Part shown: positions 54,254 to 62,505 of the stretch, one piece after another | Layout: each line of letters starts with the position of its first letter | Position numbering within the stretch: position 1 is the first letter of the stretch | Source of the DNA: Clostridiaceae bacterium | Lineage (GTDB): Bacteria; Bacillota; Clostridia; Saccharofermentanales; Saccharofermentanaceae | DNA length: 64,000 bases | NCBI GenBank assembly: GCA_012729635.1 | Contig: JAAYCT010000008.1 | Coordinates: 62,001 to 126,000, forward strand | Direction of reading: 5' to 3' | Program-made: the position numbers and the translations under genes | Notes under the pieces: model-generated | What the model saw: only the letters and a program-made list of their open reading frames with translations | What the model was told of the DNA's origin: nothing | The model's database searches: none

Positions 54254-55792
54254 ATGTATATCCCGATTCCCGCTTTGTCCGATGAGTCGCTTTATATTCG
54301 AATCTACCGGTCGATCCGGGAGGATTGTCTCTCGGGCTTACTGCGCCCCGGCGATCGTCTGCCCTCCCGAAGAAAGCTCGCCCGGGAGCTCGGCGTCGCC
54401 GTCAATACCGTGGACGGCGCATATCAACAGCTGGTCTCCGAGGGCTATGTCGAATCCGTCCCGCGAAGCGGCTTCGTCGTGCGTCCGTTATTCAAAGAAG
54501 ACGCACAAGGCGGAAAGCTCGGTTTTTTGCGGGAAAGCAAAGGCGCGGGGCGCGGATCTTTCACCGACGAAGGGCGCAATCAAGGCGCCGACCGGGGGTC
54601 CGGAAACACGGAGTCCGAAGGGGAAAATACGGAGGATGAACTCATCGATTTTTCGCCGAACGGCGTCGACTTGTCCGCCCTTCCGATCCATGATCTCCGA
54701 AAGCTGATTCGTGAAGTTTTCTCGTCGGATCCGAAAGTGGTCTTCGGCGGATGCGATCCGAAGGGTCATCCGGCTCTTCGCGCCGCACTCTGCCGGTACC
54801 TGGCCGTCGTGCGCGGGATCGGCTGTTCGCCCGACCGGATTGTCATCGGGGCGGGTACGGATTATGTTCTGCAGTACCTGATCCGGCTGTTGCGGCTTGC
54901 GGTGAATATGCGGGCGATCGCGACCGAGAATCCGGTATATAACAAGGCCATTCAAATCTTTACGAGTCTGGGCGAGACGGTCGTACCCCTTCCGCTTGAT
55001 GATCAGGGGCTGATTCCCGAAGCCCTGCGCGCCTGTCCGGCGAATATCGCCTATGTGACGCCGTCGCATCAGTTTCCGCTCGGCATCGTCATGCCGGCGG
55101 GACGACGTGCCGACCTGCTTTCGTGGGCATCGGACAGCGCCGACCGGTACATCATCGAGGATGATTACGACAGCGAGTTCCGCTACTCCGGTCGTCCGGT
55201 CCCGCCGCTTTTCGCGATGGCCAAAGCGGATAAGGTCATCTATTTGGGCACATTCTCCAAGTCCGTCGCTCCCTCCCTGCGGATCAGTTATCTCGTTTTG
55301 CCCGAAGTGCTTTCCGGGATCAGCCGGAACCGCATGGCTTTCTTTAACACAACCGTGTCCGTGCCCGACCAGCTCGTTCTCGCCCGCTTTCTGGAGACGG
55401 GGCTTTTCGAGCGACACATCAACCGGATGCGGACGCTCTACCGGCGCAAGAAGGATGTGCTCGTCCGGGAGTTGTCGTCTTTTCAGACACCGCCGGAAAT
55501 CACCGGAACCGATGCGGGGATGCACCTGATCTGCTCGTTTCGGGACGGGCCGGGAGAAACGGAACTGGTTGAGCGTGCGGCACATAAGGGTGTCCGGGTC
55601 TACGGCATCTCGGCTTATTTTTCGATCCGCGGGATACGGGACCCCTCCGCGGTCCTGCGGATTCCCGAATCGACCGTGCTTCTGGGCTACGGCGCTCCGG
55701 ACGCGGATACGATCGTACGGGGTTGTCGCCTGCTTCGGGAAGCGTGGAATCGACAGGGAAAACACAGGATTGCGAATATACAATTCCGATAA
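54254..55792 (+). CDS. MocR/PdxR-family PLP-dependent transcriptional regulator
   Basis: 512 aa. N-terminal GntR-type winged helix (about 5-78: LYIRIYRSIREDCLSGLLRPGDRLPSRRKLARELGVAVNTVDGAYQQLVSEGYVESVPRSG), an acidic/Gly-rich linker of about 55 residues (85-140), then a fold-type I aminotransferase domain (about 150-500) with PSHQFPLG, EDDYDSEFRYSGRP and the PLP-binding lysine in YLGTFSKSVAPSLRISYL (Lys336). Such regulators sense pyridoxal phosphate and often control B6 synthesis or uptake. ATG 54254 follows GGAAAGG; the in-frame TTG at 54248 is unlikely. Divergent from the ECF gene it probably regulates. Confidence 0.9.
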   Translation: MYIPIPALSDESLYIRIYRSIREDCLSGLLRPGDRLPSRRKLARELGVAVNTVDGAYQQLVSEGYVESVPRSGFVVRPLFKEDAQGGKLGFLRESKGAGRGSFTDEGRNQGADRGSGNTESEGENTEDELIDFSPNGVDLSALPIHDLRKLIREVFSSDPKVVFGGCDPKGHPALRAALCRYLAVVRGIGCSPDRIVIGAGTDYVLQYLIRLLRLAVNMRAIATENPVYNKAIQIFTSLGETVVPLPLDDQGLIPEALRACPANIAYVTPSHQFPLGIVMPAGRRADLLSWASDSADRYIIEDDYDSEFRYSGRPVPPLFAMAKADKVIYLGTFSKSVAPSLRISYLVLPEVLSGISRNRMAFFNTTVSVPDQLVLARFLETGLFERHINRMRTLYRRKKDVLVRELSSFQTPPEITGTDAGMHLICSFRDGPGETELVERAAHKGVRVYGISAYFSIRGIRDPSAVLRIPESTVLLGYGAPDADTIVRGCRLLREAWNRQGKHRIANIQFR

Positions 55793-55837
55793 AAAGAGAC
55801 TGTCTCATTTGACTTGGTTACAAGTCTTTGGAGACAG
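55791..55837 (-). terminator. Intrinsic terminator after ackA (repeat element, copy 1)
   Basis: Minus strand: outer stem CTGTCTC (55837-55831) with GAGACAG (55806-55800), inner stem GACTT (55826-55822) with AAGTC (55815-55811), then a run of five T (55795-55791). It lies between convergent mocR and ackA. Its loop sequence recurs almost unchanged at 61987-62032. Confidence 0.7.
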
Positions 55838-55880
55838 CCCCTGCGTTTATATATACAAGTGTCTTCCGCGTTCTTGCGAT

Positions 55881-57098
55881 TCAGCCCTCGGGATTTGCGG
55901 CAACCGATACGATTTTCTGTGTCTCGCGCGCGATCGCCAGTTCCTCGTTGGTCGGAATGATCAACACTTTCGCGGTCGACCCGGGTGCGGACAGATCCAT
56001 CGCGACACCCCGCAGTCCGTCATTCGCCGAATCGTCGATCGCAAGCCCGAGGAATTCGAGTCCCCGGATGCTGTCGCGACGAACGTTAGAATTGTTCTCG
56101 CCGATGCCCGCGGTAAAAACGACCGCATCGACTCCGCCCATCGCGGCGGCGTAGGCGCCGATATATTTTCTGCACTGATAACAAAAAATGTCCATCGCCA
56201 GACGGGCGCGGTCATTTCCGTGCGCGGCGGCGTCCTCCAGATCCCGAAAATCGGATGAGACGCCGGAGACACCGAGCACGCCGGACTTTTTATTCATCAA
56301 CGCATCGATTCCCTTCATGTCCAAACCCTCTTTTTCCATCAGAAAGGTAACGATCGCCGGATCGATGTCACCGCAACGGGTCCCCATGCAGATGCCCGCC
56401 AACGGCGTGAGCCCCATTGACGTATCCATGCATTTCCCGTTCTTGACCGCCGCGATCGACGAGCCGTTGCCGAGATGACAGGTGACGATCTTCAGCTCCT
56501 CGAGCGGACGACCGAGCATTTCGGCGGCGCGTTCGGCGACATAACGGTGTGAGGTCCCGTGAAATCCGTATCGACGGATGCGGAATTCCTCATAGAGCGC
56601 GTACGGTAACGCGTACATGTATGCTTTGGGCTTCATTGTCTGGTGAAAAGCGGTGTCAAAAACCGCGACCTGCGGGACGCCGGGCATCGCCGCCTCGCAC
56701 GCTTCGATCCCGGTCAGATTCGGCGGGTTGTGAAGCGGCGCCAGCGGGATGCAAACGCGAATCGCCGCCTTAACGGAAGGCGTGATCAACGCCGATCCGG
56801 AGAATTTTTCGCCGCCGTGAACGACGCGGTGCCCGACCGCGTCAATTTCCATCATCGAATGGATGACACCGTGCTCGGGGTCGGTAAGCATTGCCAGAAC
56901 CTGCTCCATTGCCTCCTTGTGATCCGGAAGATCGACGTCAATCGATATTTTTTCTTCGCCGAGCCGCGTATGCGTAATCGTCGAATCATCCAGTGCGATC
57001 CGCTCGGCCCCGCCCTTTGCGAGAACCTCGCCGGTATCCGATTCAAAAAACTGATACTTCAGGGAAGAACTTCCCGCATTAATAACCAATACTTTCAT
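55881..57098 (-). CDS. ackA: Acetate kinase
   Basis: Converts acetyl phosphate and ADP to acetate and ATP, giving substrate-level ATP in fermentation. 405 aa of the ASKHA fold: [16 protein letters not shown] with the catalytic Asn, [11 protein letters not shown] (Arg), [12 protein letters not shown] (catalytic Asp), [25 protein letters not shown] and [13 protein letters not shown] near the C-terminus. AGGAGAG precedes the ATG. It follows pta by 17 bp in one operon and ends in a strong hairpin terminator. Confidence 0.97.
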   Translation of the reverse strand: MKVLVINAGSSSLKYQFFESDTGEVLAKGGAERIALDDSTITHTRLGEEKISIDVDLPDHKEAMEQVLAMLTDPEHGVIHSMMEIDAVGHRVVHGGEKFSGSALITPSVKAAIRVCIPLAPLHNPPNLTGIEACEAAMPGVPQVAVFDTAFHQTMKPKAYMYALPYALYEEFRIRRYGFHGTSHRYVAERAAEMLGRPLEELKIVTCHLGNGSSIAAVKNGKCMDTSMGLTPLAGICMGTRCGDIDPAIVTFLMEKEGLDMKGIDALMNKKSGVLGVSGVSSDFRDLEDAAAHGNDRARLAMDIFCYQCRKYIGAYAAAMGGVDAVVFTAGIGENNSNVRRDSIRGLEFLGLAIDDSANDGLRGVAMDLSAPGSTAKVLIIPTNEELAIARETQKIVSVAANPEG

Positions 57099-57115
57099 CG
57101 ATACTCTCCTGTCTC

Positions 57116-58117
57116 TTAATCGATTGCCTGAACGGCGGTGATGGCCGCGACACCGACGATATCATCCGCGGAACAGCCGCGCGACAAATCGTTTACCGGT
57201 TTCGCGATTCCCTGCGTAATCGGTCCGTACGCCTCGGCTTTCGCCAGCCGCTGGACGAGCTTATACGCAATATTGCCGCAGTTGAGATCCGGGAAAATCA
57301 GAACGTTGGCCTTGCCCGCAACCGGACTGCCCGCGGCCTTTTTCGCGCCGATATGCGGGACCAGCGCGGCATCGACCTGAAGCTCGCCGTCCAGGTTGAG
57401 CTCCGGCGCTTTTTCCTTTGCGATTCGGGTCGCTTCGATGACCTTCTCCGTCAGTTCGGAACTCGCCGATCCGTAGGTCGAATAGGAAAGCATCGCGATG
57501 ACCGGTTCCTTTCCGGTCAATTGACGAAAGGTTTTCGCCGAGGAGATCGCAATCTCGGAAAGTTGATCCGCGTCCGGGTTTTCGACCAGTCCGGAATCCG
57601 CAAAAAGAAAGGTGCCGTCCGCACCGTATTCGCATTCGGGAACAATCATCATAAAGAGACCGGAGACCAGCTTGGTGCCCGGCGCGGTTCTGAGAATCTG
57701 TAATGAGGGACGAAGGGTGTCCGATGTGCTGTGGATCGCGCCGGCGACCATTCCGTCGGCGACACCCATCTTGACGAGCATCACACCCAGATACATTTCG
57801 TCGCGCATCCGGCGAAGACCTTCCGCACGCGCCTCATCCATGCTCGAAAATTTCGCCCGCCGCAGCTGAGCAAACATCTCCGCGTACTCGATGTATTCGG
57901 GATAATTCATCGGATCAATAAAAACGGCGCCGGAAATATCCCATTTCCCCGCGCCGGCCATCAGCTTTTCTTTGTTCCCCAAAAGAATGACCTTTACGAT
58001 GTCATCCGCCATCAGCTTGGATGCGGCCTCCAACGTTCTCGGGTCCTCTCCCTCGGGAAGAACGATGGTTTTTCCGGCCGACTTCGCCCTTTCGATGATC
58101 GATTCGATAAACGTCAT
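57116..58117 (-). CDS. pta: Phosphate acetyltransferase
   Basis: Makes acetyl phosphate from acetyl-CoA and phosphate. 333 aa, the short form of Pta without an N-terminal regulatory domain, as in many Gram-positive anaerobes. Typical segments: [38 protein letters not shown]-like [63 protein letters not shown] and [19 protein letters not shown]. The CSADDIV end is complete. First gene of the pta-ackA operon. Confidence 0.97.
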   Translation of the reverse strand: MTFIESIIERAKSAGKTIVLPEGEDPRTLEAASKLMADDIVKVILLGNKEKLMAGAGKWDISGAVFIDPMNYPEYIEYAEMFAQLRRAKFSSMDEARAEGLRRMRDEMYLGVMLVKMGVADGMVAGAIHSTSDTLRPSLQILRTAPGTKLVSGLFMMIVPECEYGADGTFLFADSGLVENPDADQLSEIAISSAKTFRQLTGKEPVIAMLSYSTYGSASSELTEKVIEATRIAKEKAPELNLDGELQVDAALVPHIGAKKAAGSPVAGKANVLIFPDLNCGNIAYKLVQRLAKAEAYGPITQGIAKPVNDLSRGCSADDIVGVAAITAVQAID

Positions 58118-58179
58118 GAACCTCGCCTTCTTTCGTTCCTTTATTCACACGCTTTGAAGCGCGCGTTGTGTCCGCAGAC

Positions 58180-58208
58180 AGTATATAGAAAAAAGTATCC
58201 CGCGACAA
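58180..58208 (-). promoter_or_regulatory. Promoter of pta-ackA
   Basis: Minus strand -35 TTGTCG (58208-58203), 17-nt spacer, -10 TATACT (58185-58180). It leaves a leader of about 60 nt, which contains the inverted repeat GCGCGC/GAAGCG-like stem and a GAGG site next to the pta start. Confidence 0.6.
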
Positions 58209-58280
58209 TGCAAAAAAAGGGAAAAACGTTCTTTTTCTCTGTTTTTCGTCCGGTGCCCGTTATCGGCTCCGCAATTCCCG

Positions 58281-59630
58281 CTACCCGTCTCCGGTCATCG
58301 CCAGGAGCACCGTCAGATTATCCGTCGCGGTCGTCATGTTCCGGTAGTCGCCGACTTTTCGAAAAATCATGTATCGGGCGGGGCTGGTCTCCAGAGTCGC
58401 CATGCTCCGGCTCAAGCGATCGAGCGTTCGGGCGTACAGATTAGTATCCCCTTCCGAAATCGCGATCAGAAGGATCAGTCCGTAGGCCTCGGTCGCCTCC
58501 GTCGGGGACGCGGCCGCCCCCGTGATAATGTCATATTCGGTGTAAATAAACCCGGAGTTGTAGATCTGCTCCCGGATCCACGCGAGCGATTGGACCGGAA
58601 GTGCTCCGACCTCGGAAAGTCGAAGCATCGTCTTGATCGAAGAAATCGCGTCCACCTTCGCATCGCCGCCCGCGGTATATATATAATCTTCATTATCTGT
58701 CGAATACGCGAGCGCAAACAGGGGCAGTCGGTCGGAAATGTATCCCCCGCGAAGAATCTCCAATGCGTCGTTGTACAGCGGCTCATATTGCGCGTCCGTC
58801 TGCGCAAGAAGAAGAAACGCGCGCAGATCCGGCGCACACAGCTTCATCGCGCGGTACATTTCAACGGGTTCGTCCCGTTCCTCAAGATACGTATCCAGAT
58901 TGATGATGGCGACCGGCCATTCCGAAGTATCGGTCGGAACAAATGCGTAATCCTGAAGAAGCGTTCCGTCCTCCGACTGAACGGAAAGGGCCGCGTTCCG
59001 GATTCGCTCCCAGTCCTCCGCTTTGCCCCAGCGCGTATGGTATTCCAGCAAAGCGCGCAGGTACGCACACTCGGCTTCCAGAGAAGTCCCCGGGTTCCGG
59101 TCGGTCGGTTCGTGTTCCGCCGCGATGTCCGCCGTCGGAGCTTTCCCGGACAGCCGATCGATCTGATCGATGCGACGGGCTCCGAAAAAGCCGCCGTTTC
59201 CGTCGTCGAAATCCTGCGCAATCGCCGCAGACAGCTTGGCCGCGGACGAACGGTCTTTACGGGCAACGTACAGTCGCATCAGCAATGCCTGATCGGTCAG
59301 ATCGATATACGCGGATTGCGCAGGCGTCATACTCAGCAACTGACCGGGCAAAAGATACCAGGAAAGCACGTACGGGCCCGTCTGCGAATCATCGATCAGG
59401 AGTGCATTGAGCCGCATGCGCAAAAGATCGGGGCGATAGCCCTGTTCGGACGCCGCCTCCAGCATCTCGCGCGTCGGGGCGTACGAATTCGCCGCCGGCT
59501 TGGGACCGGAATAGAAAATACGGTCTCGAAAAATAAGAAGCATCCCACCCGCGACCGCAATCAGAATAATAAACCCGATCAGGATGATTCGCCATGCTTT
59601 CTTTGAAGACTCTCCGAATCTTACCGACAT
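58281..59630 (-). CDS. Membrane-anchored extracellular protein, possible glycosidase-like helical domain
   Basis: 449 aa with one N-terminal span (about 13-34) and a large external part. The rest is helical with repeated aromatic motifs, such as SWYLLPGQLLSMTPAQSAYIDLTDQALLMRLYVA and AIAQDFDDGNGGFF, reminiscent of the (alpha/alpha)6 barrels of six-hairpin glycosidases (GH8 and relatives), but without a convincing catalytic pair that I can name. ATG 59630 follows AAAGGA by 6 nt; the in-frame codon at 59675 is upstream of that site. Divergent from tmcAL. It could act on the exported polysaccharide; this is a guess. Confidence 0.5.
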   Translation of the reverse strand: MSVRFGESSKKAWRIILIGFIILIAVAGGMLLIFRDRIFYSGPKPAANSYAPTREMLEAASEQGYRPDLLRMRLNALLIDDSQTGPYVLSWYLLPGQLLSMTPAQSAYIDLTDQALLMRLYVARKDRSSAAKLSAAIAQDFDDGNGGFFGARRIDQIDRLSGKAPTADIAAEHEPTDRNPGTSLEAECAYLRALLEYHTRWGKAEDWERIRNAALSVQSEDGTLLQDYAFVPTDTSEWPVAIINLDTYLEERDEPVEMYRAMKLCAPDLRAFLLLAQTDAQYEPLYNDALEILRGGYISDRLPLFALAYSTDNEDYIYTAGGDAKVDAISSIKTMLRLSEVGALPVQSLAWIREQIYNSGFIYTEYDIITGAAASPTEATEAYGLILLIAISEGDTNLYARTLDRLSRSMATLETSPARYMIFRKVGDYRNMTTATDNLTVLLAMTGDG

Positions 59631-59752
59631 TTCCGTCCTTTCGAGCCTACCCATCCGCGCTCGGTTTGTGTACAATAATGGGTAAATCCACGGTCGTATA
59701 TTAAAGTATTATTTTACCACAATCCGGGGCCGGGAAAGGAATCATTCGCCCG

Positions 59753-61093
59753 ATGAACGTTGTCGGAATCGTCGCGGAATACAACCCGTTTCATAACGGA
59801 CACGCTTACCAGCTCGCAAGGGCGCGCGATCGCTTCGGAGATCAAACCCCGATCGTCGCCGTGATGAGCGGCCCGTTCGTTCAGCGCGGCGAGCCCGCAA
59901 TCGCGAGCAAATGGCTGAGAACCGAAGCCGCGCTTCTTTCCGGAGTAGACCTAGTCATTGAGATTCCGTTTACCTTCGCCTGCGCGTCGGCGGAGCGTTT
60001 CGCCCAAGGCGCGATCCGACTTTTATCCGATACCGGGATCGTCACCGATTTGTATTTCGGCTCCGAGTGTGATGATCTTTCTCTTCTGTGCTGCGTCGCC
60101 GAGGAGTATGACGAGGAGAATCCGGAATATATCTCCCTGTTGCGGGAGAAGCTGCGTGAGGGAAAATCCTACGCCAAAGCACGTGAAATGGCGGTCGGCG
60201 AGTATTTTCGCAGGAGCGGCAGAACGGAACTCGCCGAGGCATCCGCACGGATCATGAGCATGCCGAACAGCATCCTGGCGCTCGAGTACCTGATCGCGAT
60301 CCGAAAGACCGGATCGAAGATCCGGCCGGCCGCCTTATTGCGGGAAGGGGCGGGCTACAACGACTGCTCGACCGAATCCGCGCTGATGAGCGCAACCGGA
60401 ATTCGAAATCTCGTGGACCGTCGGATCGATGACGGGAAATACCGGGTGACGGATATCGCATCGGACCTGATCGGCCGACTTCCCATAATCTCTTTGTCCC
60501 TCCTTCTGTCCGAATGGCAGAAGGGCGTCTGCCCGCTTACGCCGCGCGCCCTGATCGGAGAGCAGATTATAAGAATCCGGTCCGAATCCATAGAAACGCT
60601 CGAAAAATTCGCGTACATGGGTGACCGACTCCCCGGGCGTCTGAAAAACGCGGTCGGACGGCTGCGTGATACGGATCCCGAACACCTCCTGGAGGCTTTT
60701 CGGGAGGAAGCCGATACCCGAAGATTTGCTCCGACGCGCATCTTTCGGGCAATGACCTCCATGTTGGTCGGTCAGCTTGAAAAAGACCTGTCCGACTTAG
60801 TCACACCCGAGTATATTCGCGTCCTCGGATTTTCGGACCGGGGAAGAAATCTGTTGCGGATGATGCGCAAGACCTCTGCCCTCCCCGTAATGGACAAAGC
60901 GTCCGATTTTCTGTCCCACGGAGGAAATCCCGCCCTGACCCGAATGGCGGAGCTCGACCTGATCGCCTCGGACCTCTGGGCGTTGAAGGCCGGACTTCGC
61001 TACGGCGATGAATTTGAGCGGATCGTTATCCGGCTGACCGCCGCTCAAACCAAAAGAAGAGACGAGCGTGTATTCCCCGATTCATCAGCGTGA
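59753..61093 (+). CDS. tmcAL: tRNA(Met) cytidine acetate ligase (TmcAL)
   Basis: Forms N4-acetylcytidine at the wobble base of elongator tRNA-Met using acetate and ATP. 446 aa. The nucleotidyltransferase-like N-terminus has VGIVAEYNPFHNGHAYQLARA (HxGH motif), MSGPFVQRGEPAI and KWLRTEAALLSGVDLVIEIPFTFACASAERFAQGAI, all typical of TmcAL (old name YlbM). Helical C-terminal half with ILALEYLIAI and REGAGYNDC. Acetate made by AckA next door would be its substrate, although proximity may be chance. The stop is followed directly by the repeat-rich gene-free region. Confidence 0.92.
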   Translation: MNVVGIVAEYNPFHNGHAYQLARARDRFGDQTPIVAVMSGPFVQRGEPAIASKWLRTEAALLSGVDLVIEIPFTFACASAERFAQGAIRLLSDTGIVTDLYFGSECDDLSLLCCVAEEYDEENPEYISLLREKLREGKSYAKAREMAVGEYFRRSGRTELAEASARIMSMPNSILALEYLIAIRKTGSKIRPAALLREGAGYNDCSTESALMSATGIRNLVDRRIDDGKYRVTDIASDLIGRLPIISLSLLLSEWQKGVCPLTPRALIGEQIIRIRSESIETLEKFAYMGDRLPGRLKNAVGRLRDTDPEHLLEAFREEADTRRFAPTRIFRAMTSMLVGQLEKDLSDLVTPEYIRVLGFSDRGRNLLRMMRKTSALPVMDKASDFLSHGGNPALTRMAELDLIASDLWALKAGLRYGDEFERIVIRLTAAQTKRRDERVFPDSSA

Positions 61094-61095
61094 AC

Positions 61096-61157
61096 GATCC
61101 GTTCTTTCGTTCCGGTCGTTTCTTCGGCTCGGATCCGTTCTTTCGTTCCGGTCGTTT
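61096..61157. repeat. 26-bp direct repeat, two copies 36 bp apart
   Basis: Copies at 61096-61121 and 61132-61157 are identical and begin GATCCGTTCTTTCGTTCC. They start 3 bp after the tmcAL stop. An unbroken minus-strand frame across them is not convincing as a gene. Confidence 0.85.
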
Positions 61158-61264
61158 GGGCGACACGAGAAACAAAAAGTGGCGGTCTCAAAACAATGTA
61201 CGCCCGGATGTTGAACCGAAGCCCAATGAAAGGGTGCACAGTATAACTTGAATCCGGCCGGGGC

Positions 61265-61288
61265 CTACGGACCTTCGAAGGTCCGTAG
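61265..61288. repeat. Perfect 24-bp palindrome
   Basis: Half-site CTACGGACCTTC followed immediately by its reverse complement (GAAGGTCCGTAG), centre TTCGAA, no loop. No T-run on either side, so not a standard terminator. It lies 172 bp after tmcAL and 132 bp before the tandem array. Confidence 0.85.
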
Positions 61289-61419
61289 CGGCTTGAAATT
61301 GCCGACAAAATGCCGGAAACACTCGGATTTTTCGACATTATTCCATTATCGAGAGGGTCCGGAGCACTTTTCTCGAATTTGCCGGTATCCGCGCCGCTCG
61401 AAAAGCCGAACATACCGGC

Positions 61420-61778
61420 GCGGCCTCGTTTTTGATCAATGATTACCGACTAAACGAAGCACATCGGCGATTTTGTCGGTATCCGGGCGGCGCGCGGCCT
61501 CGTTTTTGATCAATGATTACCGACTAAACGAAGTATATCGGCGATTTAGTCGGTATCCGGGCGGCGCGCGGCCTCGTTTTTGATTAATGATTACCGACTA
61601 AACAAAGCATATCGGCGATTTAGTCGGTATTCGGGCGGCGCGCGATCGCATTTTTGATCAATGATTACCGACGAAACGAAGCACATCGGCGATTTAGTCG
61701 GTATCCGGGCGGCGCGCGGTCTCGTTTTTGATCAATGATTACCGACGAAACGAAGCACATCGGCGATTTAGTCGGTAT
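61420..61778. repeat. Tandem array of five 74-bp repeats, each with an inverted repeat
   Basis: Unit starts are 61420, 61494, 61568, 61642 and 61716, exactly 74 bp apart; the fifth unit loses homology after 61778. Each unit holds: a GC-rich block (GGGCGGCGCGCGGCC-like); the palindrome TTGATCAA (TTGATTAA in unit 3); and an inverted repeat TACCGACTAAA / TTTAGTCGGTA with a 16-nt spacer. Units 4-5 have GACGAAA in the left arm and unit 1 has TTTTGTCGG in the right arm. There are no unique spacers, and 74 is not a multiple of three, so it is neither a CRISPR array nor coding. A degenerate remnant (CGGTATCCGCGCCGC) precedes unit 1 at 61383. The DNA from 61779 to 61986 shows nothing recognised. Confidence 0.92.
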
Positions 61779-61986
61779 TTCCTCGCCGTCACGCAAGTGC
61801 AGTCTCCGTCCCCCATACATTCCTGTCGAATCCGGTTCTATAACATCTCAAAACGCTGCAAATAAACTACTACTGTATCAGAATGGATTCAGAGTAAGTT
61901 TCATGGGCTCTTTTTCAATCCAGTGGTGAGACGCTTGAACGTTTGCCGCATCGTATTGGGTTCAGACCCATGATCCATCTGCTTCG

Positions 61987-62035
61987 AAAAAAAGCTGCCT
62001 CATCCGACTTTGCTACAAGTCTTTTGAGACAGCCC
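61987..62035 (-). terminator. Intrinsic terminator after rpsT (repeat element, copy 2)
   Basis: Minus strand: CTGTCTC (62032-62026) pairs with GAGGCAG (62001-61995) with one G-U, inner GACTT (62021-62017) with AAGTC (62010-62006), then seven T (61993-61987). Same architecture and nearly the same sequence as the element after ackA at 55791-55837. Confidence 0.75.
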
Positions 62036-62079
62036 ATTCGTATTCATGATAAAACTCGGTCGAACAGGGATTCAATGAA

Positions 62080-62352
62080 TCATTCGGCACTCTTGGTAAC
62101 GGCATTCGCCATCTTGGCCAGACGCGATTTCTTGCGATCCGCGGTCTTCTTATGCATCAGACCCTTGGCCGCTGCCTGATCAATCGCCTTCTGTGCTTCG
62201 CGAATCGCGGTCGCACCCTGATCGTCCGTCGAGGCGACGGAGGCCTTCGCCTTCTTGATTACCGTGCGCAGTTCGCTCTTCTTCATCTTGTTTGCCGCGG
62301 TCTTCTTCGCGGTGACACTGACACGCTTGATCGCTGATTTGATATTCGGCAT
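62080..62352 (-). CDS. rpsT: 30S ribosomal protein S20
   Basis: Small-subunit protein that binds 16S rRNA. 90 aa, basic and helical, starting MPNIKSAIKRVSVTAKKTAANKMKKSELRT with the classic Ile-Lys-Ser-Ala-Lys/Ile-Lys-Arg opening, and VIKKAKASVASTDDQGATAIREAQKAIDQAAAKGLMHKKTADRKKSRLAKMAN at the C-terminal half. ATG 62352 has GGAGGTG at 62365-62359; the upstream in-frame ATG overlaps that site and is rejected. Single-gene transcript with its own promoter and terminator. Confidence 0.96.
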   Translation of the reverse strand: MPNIKSAIKRVSVTAKKTAANKMKKSELRTVIKKAKASVASTDDQGATAIREAQKAIDQAAAKGLMHKKTADRKKSRLAKMANAVTKSAE

Positions 62353-62389
62353 TCCCTTCACCTCCATCTTTTTTTCTACAGACTAGGAG

Positions 62390-62418
62390 ATTCTATCATG
62401 ATTTCAAAACCGATGCAA
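62390..62418 (-). promoter_or_regulatory. Promoter of rpsT
   Basis: Minus strand -35 TTGCAT (62418-62413), 17-nt spacer, -10 TAGAAT (62395-62390); about 35 bp before the start codon. Confidence 0.6.
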
Positions 62419-62446
62419 TACTTTGCGCGGATAAATCGTCTTATCA

Positions 62447-62488
62447 TTGACACCCGATAAACAAGCCCCGATAATCGAATTATCGGGG
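62447..62488 (+). promoter_or_regulatory. Promoter with overlapping palindromic operator, DUF4349 gene
   Basis: -35 TTGACA (62447-62452, perfect), 17-nt spacer, -10 GATAAT (62470-62475). The -10 is the inner part of the left arm of a perfect 10-bp inverted repeat: CCCCGATAAT (62466-62475), loop CGA, ATTATCGGGG (62479-62488). The ribosome binding site AAGGAGG starts 3 bp later (62491-62497). This layout fits a repressor operator over the -10 and start point. Alternatively the DNA could act as a hairpin before the SD if transcription began further upstream. Confidence 0.6.
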
Positions 62489-62505
62489 TTAAGGAGGATG
62501 AAATT

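Noticed and set aside
54488-55783. Long open frame antisense to the MocR gene
   Set aside because: The plus strand encodes a complete MocR protein with all motifs; the opposite frame is open because of codon bias and shows no domain.
61045-61413. Minus-strand open frame downstream of tmcAL
   Set aside because: Its length comes partly from the duplicated 26-bp repeat; it overlaps the tmcAL 3' end, lacks a ribosome binding site and has no recognisable domain.
61420-61778. CRISPR array
   Set aside because: The repeats are contiguous 74-bp units with no unique spacers and no cas genes nearby.
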